The translations under genes were made by a program, and so were the position numbers. The notes under the pieces were generated by a model. That model made no database searches, was not told the DNA's origin, and saw only the letters and a list, made by a program, of their open reading frames with translations. Positions 34,591 to 46,669 of a stretch of DNA of 64,000 bases are shown in pieces (within the stretch, counting starts at the first letter, position 1; each line of letters begins with the position of its first letter). The DNA comes from Lepturacanthus savala (Eukaryota > Chordata > Actinopteri > Scombriformes > Trichiuridae): positions 1,392,434 to 1,456,433 of the forward strand of contig CM060477.1 of assembly GCA_030544235.1 (NCBI GenBank), read 5' to 3'.

Positions 34591-36260
34591 TAAAGAAGCT
34601 GATAGCAACGTCATCAACTGGTGATTTAGGACAAAATGTCTCAGGTCATTATTTTAATAAGGTGATGATATGACATGTTTGTCACCTGCTGTTGAATCTA
34701 GTAAAAATAAAGGTGTTTACTCCATAAACCGATGCAGAAACGTCGTTTTCCTTAGAAAATAAAAGTGTCAACACCATAAATTAATGCAAAAATGTCAAAG
34801 AAAATGTTTTAGATCATTATTTTAATAGGGAGATGATATATTTTTGTCACCTGGTGCCTGAATTTTGTGTTTTCATTAGAAAATAAAGATGTTTACTCCA
34901 TAAATTGATGCAAAACGTTAAAAACATGTCTTATTTTAATTTAAATAAAGGTATTTATTGATGCAAAAACAGAAAAAAGTTGTCTTATGTCTTATTTTAA
35001 TGTGTTTTCCTTAGAAATTAAAGGTGTTTACTCCATAAATTGATGCAAAAACAGTCAGAAAATGTCGTAGGTCATTATTTTAACGTATTTTCCTTAGAAA
35101 ATAAAAGTGTTAGCAGCATAAATTGATGCAAAAACATCAATAAATATTATGATCATTATTTTAATACGATGATGATCTTATATATTTGTCACCCGGTGCC
35201 TGAATTTAGTGTTTTCCTCAGAAAATAAAGGTAAATTGATGCAAAAACACCAACAAAATTGTCTGAGGTCATTATTTTAATGTGTTTCCTTATAAAAGTA
35301 AAAACTTATAAAAGTGTTAACACCATAAATTGATGTAAAAACAGAAAAATCATGTCTTATGTCTTATTTTAAAGTGTTTTTCTTAGAAAATAAAGGTATT
35401 TACATCATAAATTGATGCAAAAATGTTAAAAAAATGTCTGAGGTCATTATTTTTTTGTGTTTTCCTTAAAAAATAATGGTATTTACATCATAAATTGATG
35501 CAAAAACATCGAAAAAATTGTCTTAATTCATTATTTGAATGTGTTTTTCTTCTAAAATAAAGATTTTTATCGTCATAAATTGATGCAACAACTCACTTTC
35601 ATCAAAAAAAAAGGCTTAGACCATTATTTTAATAGGGTGACGATATATTTTAGTCATATTTTAGTATTTTAGTGCCTGAATTTTGTGTTTTCACCCAAAA
35701 AATTGTCTGAGGTCATTATTTTAATGCATTTTCCATTAGAAAATAAAAGTGTTGGCACCGTTAGTGTTAGCAAATTGATGCAAAAACAGAAAAAATCATG
35801 TCTTATGTCTTATTTTAAAGTGTTTTCCTTAGAAAATAAAGGTATTTACATCATAAATTGATGCAAAAACTCACTTTCATCAAAAAAAGTCTTCGACCCT
35901 TATTATATTTTTGTCACCTGGTGCCTGAATTTTGTATTTCCCTTAAAAAATAAAGGTGTTTGATGCAAAAACATCGAAAAAAATTGTCTTAACTCATTAT
36001 TTGAATGTGTTTTTCTTCTAAAATAAAGATTTTTATCGTCATAAATTGATGCAACAACTCACTTTCATCAAAAACCTTCTCAGACCTTGGTTTAAATAGT
36101 AAAATAATGTGTTTTCCTTCTAAAATGAAGGTGTTTACACCATAAATTGATCATGAACATCAAACACTGCGTTAGATAATTATTATATATTATATTTTCA
36201 GGTCTTCATCCTAGATTCATGGACCAGTCGTGTATATTTGCTGCTGTTTGTCCTGTTTTA
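34591..36260. repeat. Irregular M2 tandem array with duplicated right flank
   Basis: About fifteen units of roughly 90-130 bp combine TTTTCCTTAGAAAATAAAGG, TGTTTACACCATAAATTGAT, GCAAAAAC and TCATTATTTTAAT. Many have internal deletions, and some carry a TTTTGTCACCTGGTGCCTGA insert. The right end (about 36060-36260) repeats the flank at 33650-33855, so a locus of this kind has been duplicated about 2.4 kb apart. Confidence 0.9.
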
Positions 36261-36760
36261 CTCTTGCAGCTTCGTCCTCACAGACCAATAAAAGCTTTAT
36301 TGATATCTTTGTTTCTCCACCGGCTGAGAACAGCTTATTAGTCCGAGTCGACTCAGGAGAATAAACCCAGAAAAACCTGGAACCTGTGAGTGAACGCGTC
36401 TCAGAGGACGAACTAATGATGCGTCTTTCAGGCTGTTGCATGATGCTGTTATTTACTGTTTGTTGGACATAAATACAAACATGTTGCAGCTTTTCTGGTT
36501 CAGATTATTATTAAAATAATGACCTGAGTCTTTTATTCCAGTGGGAAAACACACAAAAACTTTATTAAACTCAAACTTCCTTTATTTCTTTATGTTTAGC
36601 TGCAGATTTTAATTGAAATTATTATTCATTTAATTTAATATGATTCTAGAATCATGTTCAGATTCTTCTGCAATTATTTATATTTTAATATAAATAATTA
36701 TAATAAATTTATAATATATAAATAAATAAATAAATAATAAATAAATAATATATTAATATA
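36261..36760. other. Non-coding spacer
   Basis: No gene is recognised. It becomes very AT-rich after 36590. Confidence 0.5.
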
Positions 36761-37420
36761 TTTTCAGCATTTATTTTCTCTTCATTTAAATATTTCAATT
36801 TTTAATTAATTAATTATTTTTTTAATTTTCACTCTTATATTTTCTTTGCATTTTTATTATTTATATTATTTATGAGGTTTTATTTTTACGCTGGAATTTG
36901 ACATTTTTTAATTTATTTATTTTTCACAATTAACATTTTTTATTTTTTAATTTTCACTTTTTCTCATATTTTCTTTGCATTTTATTATTTATATTCATTA
37001 TTATTTATACCACATTATTTATACCATTCATATCATATTTTTATTTTTTTATTCCTTAATGATAATAATTAAATATTTTTTAAAATTTTTCAGCATTTAT
37101 TTTCTCTTCATTTCAATATTTAATTGTTTAATTAATTTTATTTTTTTATTGTTTTTAATTTTCACTCTTATATTTTCTTTGCATTTTTTATTATTTATAT
37201 TATTTATAAGGTTTTATATTTTACACTTTAATTTGACATATTTAAAATATACATTTTTTAATTTATTTATTTAACATTTTTTTATTGTTTTACTTTTTCT
37301 CATATTTACTTTGCATTTTTTAAATTATTTATATTGTTCATGATGTTTTATTCGACATTTTTTACCTTTCATATAATATTTTTAGAATTTTATTTCTTAA
37401 TTATGACAATTTAATATAAA
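36761..37420. repeat. T-rich ~326-bp tandem duplication
   Basis: TTTTCAGCATTTATTTTCTC begins at 36761 and again near 37087. Each copy is followed by TTTTCACT...TATATTTTCTTTGCATTTT and GAGGTTTTAT-type blocks, which also repeat at shorter spacing. The 99-codon frame at 36975-37274 is Phe/Ile-rich composition, not a gene. Confidence 0.8.
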
Positions 37421-37922
37421 ATAATAATTATAATCTACAATTTCAAGGGTTAGGGTTAAACTGGTGCAGACAAACCTACAGCCATGTTGTACCATTACAT
37501 TCAATAACTTCTACAGTAAATCTATTTTTATTTTATATATATATATATATATACTCCTCATCAATGGGGCCGGACTGGACCCTTCAACGAGCTGTTTCTG
37601 GCCCGCGGGCCGCATGTTTGACCCCCCCCTGCCTGATCCATTATTACAGAGCTGACCTCTGACCTCTGTGCTGCCATTAATTCCTGTTAGATAACCGCTG
37701 GTGTTATTTCTCCTGCTGCTGATGAGGACAAACAGGAAGTGAAGTAGAATCAGTGAAATCACCTCAGAGATGAAGCTGCTCCACACAAACAGCCTGATTT
37801 ACTGAGATTAAACACATAAATCACGTTTTCAACCATCGTCTTTACTCAGATTCATGATTTATCAGCGTTTTTTATTCTGTCTGGTGATAAAAGATCCTTA
37901 ATCTGAGCCATAACTCACACCT
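37421..37922. other. Non-coding spacer with short (AT)n
   Basis: (AT)n at about 37533-37552. No gene is recognised. Confidence 0.5.
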
Positions 37923-38270
37923 CAAGTCTCTATTTCATGAAATATTACTGATAATTGATATATTAAATATATATAAAGTCATAAAAACTAGTCTGAGGAT
38001 AGTTTCATGCTATGTAAATCAATGGGACTCCATTAGAATAAACTGGGAATCATATTTGCATGTTTTTAATCTATTTTAGCATAAAAAAAACTGAAAAAAT
38101 TGAATTAAATTCAAAAATTCCCCTAAGACAATGATGCTCCATCAGCAATAGGGATATCCTGGTCATGTGACCTCATAAATTGCTTGTCCTTCAAAATAAA
38201 AGACTCCTTTTCACACTGAAGTTTAAAAAACATAGATTTTATATCGTAGTTTTTGAAATAGAGGGTAAAC
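37923..38270. mobile_element. R2 MITE copy
   Basis: Left end CTCTATTTCATGAAATATTA and right end TGAAATAGAGGGTAAA are inverted. The interior has ATGCTCCATCAGCAATAGGG, ATATCCTGGTCATGTGACCT and CCTTCAAAATAAAAG, the blocks shared with the copy at 53813-54537. It lacks any ORF. Confidence 0.85.
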
Positions 38271-38776
38271 AAAAGGTTTGAACATGTATATTTAAAGAAA
38301 AACGAGTGAATTCAACAATAATTTAATAATAATTATACTGAATATTGATAGAATAGTTAGTAATGGAGTTAATAATTAAATATTAACGATGCTTGTTTGG
38401 TTTTTTATTGGTTTCTGACTAATTTTTTCCTTTGGTTTTGCATCATTTGTGTGTTTCCTCGTACATTTATCATCAATATTTACACTAATTTTCATCATAT
38501 CATCACTTTTAGTCCAGACATTTGTTGAGATGAGCATTAATGAAATAAATGGGTCTGGATTTAATTTCACTGTGAAAAAAATGTGTAGAAACTTGTTTAG
38601 ATATTTGGAAAAGTAGAAGTTAGTGACATATATGTTGAGTAAAATAATAATTAAAGACAATATAATAATAGCAAATAAAAGGAAAACGGCCATTTTCTAC
38701 ATCTACATATAAAGGTACATATGTAAATATAATACAGGAAAACAGACATTTATATATTATTTATATTGGTTCTTTT
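38271..38776. other. AT-rich spacer
   Basis: A 105-codon minus-strand frame at 38376-38693 is AT-driven (Ile/Asn/Lys-rich) with no domain, so it is not called. Confidence 0.5.
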
Positions 38777-39775
38777 CATGTTAAAGTGCCCTCTAGAAGA
38801 AAAAGTGCATACTAAAGTGCCCTCTAAGTGCTAGAAAGCATGTTAAAGTGCCCTCTAAGCACCAAAATACATGTTAAAGTGCCCTCTAGGAGTCAAAAAG
38901 TGCATACTAAAGTGCCCTCTAGGAGCAATAATGTATGTTAAAGTGCCCTCTAGGAGCAAAAAGGGCATACTAAAGTGCCCTCTAAGCACCAAAATACATA
39001 TTAAAGTGCCCTCTAGGAGCCAAAACATGTGTTAAAGTGCCCTCTAGAAGAAAAAGTGCATACTAAAGTGCCCTCTAAGTGCTAGAAAGCATGTTAAAGT
39101 GCCCTCTAGAAGAAAAAGTGCATACTAAAGTGCCCTCTAAGCACCAAAATACATGTTAAAGTGCCCTCTAGAAGAAAAAGTGCATACTAAAGTGCCCTCT
39201 AAGCACCAAAATGCATGTTAAAGTGCCCTCTAGGAGCAATAATGTATGTTAAAGTGCCCTCTAGAAGAAAAAGTGCATACTAAAGTGCCCTCTAAGTGCT
39301 AAAAAGCATGTTAAAGTGCCCTCTAGAAGAAAAAGTGCATACTAAAGTGCCCTCTAAGCACCAAAATGCATGTTAAAGTGCCCTCTAAGTGCTAAAATGC
39401 ATGTTAAAGTGTCCTCTAGGAGTCAAAATGCATGTTAAAGTGCCCTCTAGGAGTCAAAAAGTGCATACTAAAGTGCCCTCTAGAAGAAAAAGTGCATACT
39501 AAAGTGCCCTCTAGGAGTCAAAAAGTGCATACTAAAGTGCCCTCTAGAAGAAAAAGTGCATACTAAAGTGCCCTCTAAGTGCTAAAAAGCATGTTAAAGT
39601 GCCCTCTAGAAGAAAAAGTGCATACTAAAGTACCATCTAAGCCCCAAAATACATGTTAAAGTGCCCTCTAAGCGTCAAAATGTATGTTAAAGTGCCCTAT
39701 AGGAGTCAAAAAGTGCATACTAAAGTGCCCTCTAGAAGATGTGTGATTAAATGCTAAAGTGCCCTCAAAGAGCCA
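38777..39775 (+). repeat. M1 minisatellite, array 2
   Basis: About 30 units of 30-36 bp read TTAAAGTGCCCTCTA followed by alternating AGAAGAAAAAGTGCATAC, AGCACCAAAATACATG, AGTGCTAAAAAGCATG and GGAGTCAAAAAGTGCATAC variants. The variants alternate in patches, which shows block duplication. Confidence 0.96.
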
Positions 39776-39900
39776 GGAATTCCCATGTTCACACACTCTA
39801 CATAACTGATTTCATGCAATCAATCCTATATTTAGCCGTATTTTCCCTTTAACACCATAGACCCTAATGATTCTCTGGGCTTCTCCTTTAAAAACAGCCA
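39776..39900 (+). repeat. M1-flanking duplicated segment, copy 1
   Basis: AATTCCCATGTTCACACACT, then CTACATAACTGATTTC and TAGCCGTATTTTCCC. It recurs with about 95% similarity at about 42119-42235 after array 3. Confidence 0.92.
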
Positions 39901-39975
39901 TTTATTCCCATTTATTTGGGTTCTTTCCATGTTTGTAATATCTCGTAGCAGCTGTGATCCAGGACATTCAGACCT

Positions 39976-40068
39976 ACACATGCTGCCACGGTGGTGATAA
40001 TAATAATAATTCACATGCTGGACGATGGTGGTGATAATAATAATAATTCACATGCTGGACGATGGTGG
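39976..40068. repeat. ~46-bp unit duplicated in tandem
   Basis: GGTGGTGATAATAATAATAA plus TTCACATGCTGGACGAT occurs twice in a row. Confidence 0.85.
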
Positions 40069-40579
40069 GCTGTAACAGCAACAATCATTTAGAAATGTGA
40101 CCAGGGGCCGGACTGAAAGTGGGTTAAATGCTGCAGGGAGCGACTCTGACCCATTAAACCACTCCACAAGTCCACAAACAGCACAGAGCTGCACCGCTGC
40201 ATGTGATAGGAAGAGATTAACCTGCTGGAATAGAAACAGCACTGACGGGTTTGACCTCTGACCCTAATGAAGAGGATTAGTGACCAGGTCCAGTGAAGTC
40301 CTCCTCACAGTTTCATTTCATTTCTCTGAACGGAGACAGATCCTCAGACAGATGAAGGACGTTAAAGGTACGAACCTCTTCATCCATCAATCATCTCCTA
40401 GATGCTGATGAATCGTCTGATTCCTCAGGAAGGACGAATGAAGGTGTGTGAAAAAGAAGAAGGAACCACTAAAACTCCTGATGTTAACATGTGGAATAAA
40501 TGATCCAATCACTGCTGCTGTGGACAGGCCACAGGATGAGATGTCCAACATGTAAAAAACAAACCAAAAAAATGAATAG
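40069..40579. other. Unique spacer between M1 arrays
   Basis: No gene is recognised. Confidence 0.5.
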
Positions 40580-42118
40580 GGGGAATCTAGGAGTCAAAAT
40601 GTGTGTTAAAGTGCCCTCGAACATTCAAGAGGTGCGTTAAAGTGCCCTCTAGGAGCCAAAAAACATGTTAAGTTACCTCTAGGAGACAAATCATGTGTTA
40701 AAGGAGCAAAAAATGCATGTTAAACTGCCCTCTAAGCACTAAAAAGCATATTAAAGTGCCCTCTAGGAGTAAAAAACAAATACTGAAGTGCCCTCCAATC
40801 GCCAAAAAGCATATTAAAGTGCCCTCTAGGAGTCAAAACATATGCTTAAATGCTAAAGTACCCTCGAAGAAAAGTGTGCCCTAAAGTGCCCTCTTTATCC
40901 AAGACACATGTTAAGTCACCTCTAGGAGCCAAATCATGTGTTAAAGGAGGAAAATGCATACTAAAGTGCCCTCTAAGAACTAAAAAGCATGTTAAAGTGC
41001 CCCCTAAGCGCCAAAAATCATGTTAAAGTGCCCTCTAGGAGCAAAAAATGCATACTAAAGTGCCCTCTAAGTGCCAAAAAGCAATTTGAAGTGCCCTCTA
41101 GGAGCCAAGACACATGTTAAAGGAGCAAAAATGCATGATAAAGTGCCCTCTAGGATTCAGAACTTGTGCTAAAGTGCCCTTTAGGAGCAAAAAATAAATA
41201 CTAAAGTGGCCTTGAACAGCCAAAAGTGTTTGTTAAAGTGTGTGTTAAAGTGCCCTCTAGTAGCCAAAACACATGTTAAGTCACCTCTAGGAGCAGAATC
41301 ATGTGTTAAAGAAGCAAAATTGGATGTTAAAGTGCCCTCTATGAGCCAAAATGTGTGCTTAAATGTTAAAGTGCCCTCGAACATTCAAGAGGTGCATTAA
41401 AGTGCCCTCTAGGAGCCAAAAAACATGTTAAGTCACCTCTAGGAGACAAATCATGTGTTAAAGGAGCAAAAAATGCATGTTAAACTGCCCTCTAAGCACT
41501 AAAAAGCATGTTAAAGTGCCCTCTAGGAGTCAAAACATATGCTTAAATGCTAAAGTACCCTCGAAGAAAAGTGTGCCCTAAAGTGCCCTCTTTATCCAAG
41601 ACACATGTTAAGTCACCTCTAGGAGTCAAATCATGTGTTAAAGGAGGAAAAGGGCTAAAGTGCCCTCTAAGAACTAAAAAGCATGTTAAAGTGCCCCCTA
41701 AGCGCCAAAAATCATGTTAAAGTGCCCTCTAGGAGCAAAAAATGCATACTAAAGTGCCCTCTAAGTGCCAAAAATCATGTTAAAGTGCCCTCTAGGAGCC
41801 AAGACACATGTTAAAGGAGCAAAAATGCATGATAAAGTGCCCTCTAGGATTCAAAACTTGTGCTAAAGTGCCCTTTAGGAGCAAAAAATAAATACTAAAG
41901 TGCCCTTGAACAGCCAAAAGTGTGTTAAAGTGTGTGTTAAAGTGGCCTCTAGTAGCCAAAACACATGTTAAGTCACCTCTAGGAGCAGAATCATGTGTTA
42001 AAGAAGCAAAATTGGATGTTAAAGTGCCCTCTATGAGCCAAAATGTGTGCTTAAATGCTAAAGTGCCCTCTAGGAGCCAAAATGTGTGCTTAAATGCTAA
42101 AGTGCCCTCTAGGAGCCA
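40580..42118 (+). repeat. M1 minisatellite, array 3, with 760-bp higher-order repeat
   Basis: More degenerate M1 units than in array 2. The rare marker GTGCCCTCGAACATTCAAGA falls at 40611 and again at 41371. The order of variants that follows is the same in both halves (TTATCCAAGACACATG, GAAGAAAAGTGTGCCC, AATAAATACTAAAGTG). The array is thus two ~760-bp higher-order copies. Short minus-strand frames inside are artefacts. Confidence 0.95.
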
Positions 42119-42235
42119 ACAATTCCCATGTTCACACACTCTACATAACTGATCTCGTGCAATCAATTCTATATTTAGCCGTATTTTCCCTTTAACACCA
42201 TAGACCCTAATGATTCTCTGGGCTTCTCCCTTAAA
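42119..42235 (+). repeat. M1-flanking duplicated segment, copy 2
   Basis: Direct repeat of 39776-39900, including ACCATAGACCCTAATGATTC and TCTGGGCTTCTCC. Confidence 0.92.
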
Positions 42236-43200
42236 ATGATGCAATCACAGGAACAACGACGTGACTTCGTTATGATTCTCACTTCTATGGAAAACAAATG
42301 CAATCAGTGAAGTAGCTCAACTTCAGAGCGTTGATGTGACTCTGAACAAACATCACGGTGTTTGTTACTGACATCAGTCAGAGTTGCACGGTGACGTTCC
42401 CAGTAGAAACTCCATGTTGAGCAGTAAAACATTTCCTGGAACGACAACGATCGGTTGATTCAAGCAGAGAAGGAGTCAACAGCGACGTTGGGGTTCAATT
42501 ACACGACAAAACACCCAGCGTGTGTTTGCCGGCGTTCGAGACGCCACGTCGACTCATGTGCAAATGAAGCAATCTCCAAGTATTCTGGATAAATGAATCC
42601 TTTCACTCCGACCTGCTCCCTCATCACAACACGCCGCATCTTCCTTTTCCCTTCATTTCCTCCCGCTTGTCTCTCATGAACCGTAATTGACGTTATCTCC
42701 CGCCGAACCTCGTGTGTGTTTTTTACGGAAAGAGAAATAAACTTTACTGGTCTCGCGAGAGCAGTGAAGGAAAAGCTTCTGGAATCGATTCCTCAGCCGC
42801 GTCGTTGCCTTTATTCCGTTGTACGCGATGTTCCCTTTGGGTGAGTCATTCATTCACATGAGCGGCGTTTTCTGACCTTGAAGTGGGCGTTTGGAGGCGT
42901 TTGGGGGCGGGGGGTCAGTGCAGGGGTGCACATGGAGCAGCGAGGTGGATGATCGCCAGGATCCGAGAACCTTCTGCTCGGCTAAACCCGAGCGTTCGTT
43001 CTACAAACGCTGGGAAGGAGGAGGTCACATGTCTGGAGACTGGCGTCACAGCTGGCTGAGCAGATGGAGCCGCTCCAACTGTGAAGAAATCGAGTTGGAG
43101 AGTAAAGCTGAATCCTGCTCTCTCTACTCTACTAGTTCTTCTGAATTGGAATAAAAACATGTATTGTTTCTCCCAGGGGCGACTGCTGGTCTGTCAAATA
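42236..43200. other. Non-coding unique DNA, GC-richer from 42470 to 42920
   Basis: Frames at 42891-43154 (+) and 42915-43160 (-) overlap on opposite strands and show no known domain, so neither is called. The CpG-rich stretch could be regulatory. Confidence 0.4.
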
Positions 43201-43845
43201 GGGGAAGCTCATTTTTGGGGCCTTGTTGTTAGCTTGTTAGCTTGTTAGCTTGTCATGCAAGGTGCTAACCAGTGGCAGTGGTAAAAAGGGAAAAGAAATG
43301 GAACATATAGTGCATCCAAGTCTTGAGTTTTTAAGTTAAATACTAGGTTATGTCTTCGAGGTATAGACCAATCAAGTCTTAACTTATTGAGGGAAATGCC
43401 TTTATCCAGTTAGCAGCTAGTTTATAAATTGCACGTTAGCCTTAAAACAGATTAAATAGACAGATACTCAGATACTCAGGAGTCTTTGAGGTATAAACCA
43501 ATCAAGTCTTGAGCTTTTGAGGTAAATACCAAGTCAAGTCTAATGTCTTTATCCAGTTAGCTAGTTCACAAATAGCACGTTAGCCTTAAAACAGATTGAC
43601 TAGACAGACTACTCAGGTACTCAGGAGTCTCTGAGGTATGCACCAATCAAGTATTGAGTCTCTAAGGTATAAACAAAGTCTATCCTAAAGTCTTTGAGGT
43701 TTCAACCAATCAGGTCTTGAGCTTTTGAGGTAAATACCAAGTCAAGTCTAAAGTCTTTATGCAGTTAGCTAGTTCACAAATAGCACGTTAAAACAGATTA
43801 ACTAGACAGATACTCAGGAGTCTTTGTGGTGTAAACCACGTCCTC
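43201..43845. repeat. ~140-185-bp tandem repeat, about three units
   Basis: Units combine GGTATAAACCAATCAAGTCT, TTGAGGTAAATACCAAGTCA, CAGTTAGCTAGTTCACAAAT, AGCACGTTAGCCTTAAAACA and ACTCAGGAGTCTTTG. Repeats of the last block fall near 43475, 43620 and 43813. A 9-bp run TTAGCTTGT x3 precedes them at about 43229-43253. Confidence 0.88.
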
Positions 43846-44331
43846 ACTTCAATTCTACACTGACCAAAACATAAAATGAACACTTTTATTTTCGCCCCCA
43901 TTTTTCACGAGTTGAAATAAAACATCTTTATTTCTCTTTTTAATTCTGTTCACTGAGCAGCTGTTGGAATAATAGTTTTATCTAATCACTTCCTGGTTCC
44001 TGGGGGAGAATCCCCCCCCTCCCCCCCCCAGCAAAAAACCAAAGTCTAAATCAGGGCAAAGAGACATCCAAAATATTGCATAGTGCATATTTTGGGAAAA
44101 TACTAGATATCTACAAAGGCAAAGAAATGAGTCATGAGTTTCCCTCTATCTGCCGCCTCCTCCCCCTCAATCGCTCCATGTTTCCACTTCTGTCTGAAAC
44201 CAGATGCAGCTCCATAGAAAACCTATTAGCTGCTCTGATGTCGCAGCCACGACTCTGATTGCTGAAGCACTTTTCTCATGGAGAGACGTCAAACGGATGT
44301 CATGGCTGATGAGAAGAATTTGTAGTCACTG
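43846..44331. other. Non-coding spacer
   Basis: Contains a C-run (about 44011-44029). No gene is recognised. Confidence 0.5.

Positions 44332-44400
<69 letters not shown>
44332..44400. repeat. (TG)n microsatellite
   Basis: About 34 uninterrupted TG units. Confidence 0.98.
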
Positions 44401-44401
<1 letters not shown>

Positions 44402-44533
44402 CAGAGTCATCAGCATCACTTTTTCATGGATGAAATCTCTGAGATCCGCTCTCATTTGCAAACGATGCAGAGGACGAAGCTGCTCCTTCCTCTTAATGAA
44501 CAGTGAGCACTCAACAAATCATGATATGATCCC

Positions 44534-44536
<3 letters not shown>

Positions 44537-44619
<83 letters not shown>
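44537..44619. repeat. (AC)n microsatellite
   Basis: About 41 AC units. Lying 137 bp after a (TG)n run on the same strand, the two are complementary and could pair. Confidence 0.98.
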
Positions 44620-44620
<1 letters not shown>

Positions 44621-45339
44621 ATGTAAATCGGCCTCATTATGCAGCATCATCCTGGTTTTCCTGCCACGTTTAAGTGATTAATCCTCATGTTTCTGGTCAA
44701 ATTTGACTGTTTCAAAGTTTTTAATCTATGAAAAATGTCGTTAATTTGATCAGATTCATCTCAGATGATTAATCATTGGTGACCGATCATTAGAAATGAA
44801 AACGTCCATGAACAAACAGGAAACCCTGGTCACGTGACCTCATAAATTGTATGTCTTTCAAAATAAAAGCCCCACCTTTTCACACCTAACTTTAAAAAAA
44901 CATAGATTTTTATATCACAACTGTTTTGGAAAAAAAAAATTTGGATAAAGTAGTTGTTGCCATGGCAACACTGTGCAATAGAGGGTTAAAATGTGTGACA
45001 TTTCATGAATATTCTATAATATTCTCGTCCGGTGACGTCATAATATGCAAATTAGGTGAGTAATTTTAATCCCTGCATAAACTTTGGGTTGTTTTTAATA
45101 TTTCTCTAATTTACAGAAAGTCTCTACCTCTTATCACTTTCAAGTTATAGCCTTTTGAAATTCTTTGCATTTGCAGCTACGACTCATTTTAATGGGATAT
45201 TTTACCAGAAATGACAAATACAGAGGATTTAATACTCAAAGATAAGAGCAATTAGCAACATGCTAACATATCGCTGCATAGTCTCAGAATTGGTGCTTAT
45301 TTCTACCAGAAGATAAATAATTCTGGTTCGTTTGCAGGT
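44621..45339 (+). repeat. 0.7-kb direct duplication, copy 1
   Basis: Starts ATGTAAATCGGCCTCATTAT and ends AATAATTCTGGTTCGTTTGC. It matches 46670-47354 almost base for base, with small indels and an extra ~13 bp in each of two places. It contains an R2-type block (CACGTGACCTCATAAATTGT to GCAATAGAGGGTTAA). No ORF is shared. Confidence 0.93.
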
Positions 45340-46411
45340 GGAGGAACCAGAATTAATGAATAGTATTAGTCGTAGTTCATTTATCTGCATATATTTGATG
45401 AGTCTGTTGTAATTTTATTGTTTATTGTGCAAGATATGAATGCTAAACAGAATGCTAACAGTTAGCATCTTCAGCTAGACTGATAAGGTGATATATGCAT
45501 GAATTACAGCAGCTAATAATCTTTCTGTGTAGCTTGTTTTAAATGTTTTACCTCTGATTCTGCACGTTTCTTCTTCTTCTTCTGTCCAGGTTCATTTCAA
45601 ACTACCAGAAGACAGACGTTAAGGATCAAATGCAGCAAGGAGCTCATATCTCTACAAAAAAAAAGCAAAAAAACCCATTAAAGTTAGTGAAAGCTGATGG
45701 AATATCCAGAGCCATGATGAATTCAAACCAAATTTAAAACATCTAAATTAAATTAAATGGAATAGAAACTCGTCCAGAGGGAAATTGAAGTCTTTTGGTC
45801 CGTGTATCATCCGATCATTCAATTATAAATGAAATATACTTTTTTTTCCCCTTATTTTTCTCCTTCGCCAGCCTGAATGGAATAATAGAATGATGGGATG
45901 ATACACAGACCTTCTTGGACTGTTATTTCTGCTGCTTCACTGGCTCAGCTGTCGACCATTAGAGCCATAAAACACACGCTCTACGACGCTGTTAAAGAGA
46001 CAGAAATAACATCTTTCATCTTCCTCTTCTGAGTTTTTCATGTCGTTCTGAGCTTTTTCTGACTGATGACGGGCGGAGGACGACGTGCGGAGGGGATCCT
46101 GGGACAAACGGCTCCGTCGTGTCGCGTGTTTCTACGGGAACGACCTTGTTTCCTCTGAAGTGACTCAATGAAAACGGCTCTGAACTCATTTACAGCAGCT
46201 GGAAATGTGACTGTGAGCAAAACGTTGAGGTCAAACCCAGAAATCGACCACAAACAGAAGAGATCTGAGAGAATTTATCATTTAGAAACTGTAAATAATG
46301 TGTAATAATGTGTGTGTATGTATAACTGTGTTTATATGTAGATTTTATACCTGCAATGAGTCTAATTTATGCATTTAAATGACCTCAACTGTCAATTATA
46401 GATAGAAATTT
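45340..46411. other. Unique DNA between the two duplication copies
   Basis: No gene is recognised. The 71-codon frame at 46038-46253 (-) lacks any domain. Confidence 0.5.
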
Positions 46412-46656
46412 AACCCTCGAGGCGCCACACTGAATAAAACGTCAGATTTTGTCAAATTTTCCATATTTGCATATTGTTTCCATAACAACAAATCTATTTT
46501 AGCATATTAATAAAAAATAAATTGAAGTAAAATAAATTTAAATGGTTTATTTTGGGAAAATCTTCCAAATTCTGAATAATAGACGACCAATAATAATGTT
46601 CATGTTAAATGTGACCTCATGAATTGTATGTCTTTCAAAATAAAAGCCCAAACAGA
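46412..46656. mobile_element. R2 remnant
   Basis: TTTAACCCTCGAGGCGCC at the left and GTGACCTCATGAATTGTATG then TCTTTCAAAATAAAAGCCC at the right mark a degraded R2 copy abutting the second duplication. Confidence 0.65.
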
Positions 46657-46669
46657 TTTCCTTATATTA

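Noticed and set aside
42891..43160. Opposing 87- and 81-codon frames in a GC-richer block
   Set aside because: They lie antisense to each other with no domain. GC-rich DNA lacks stops by chance.
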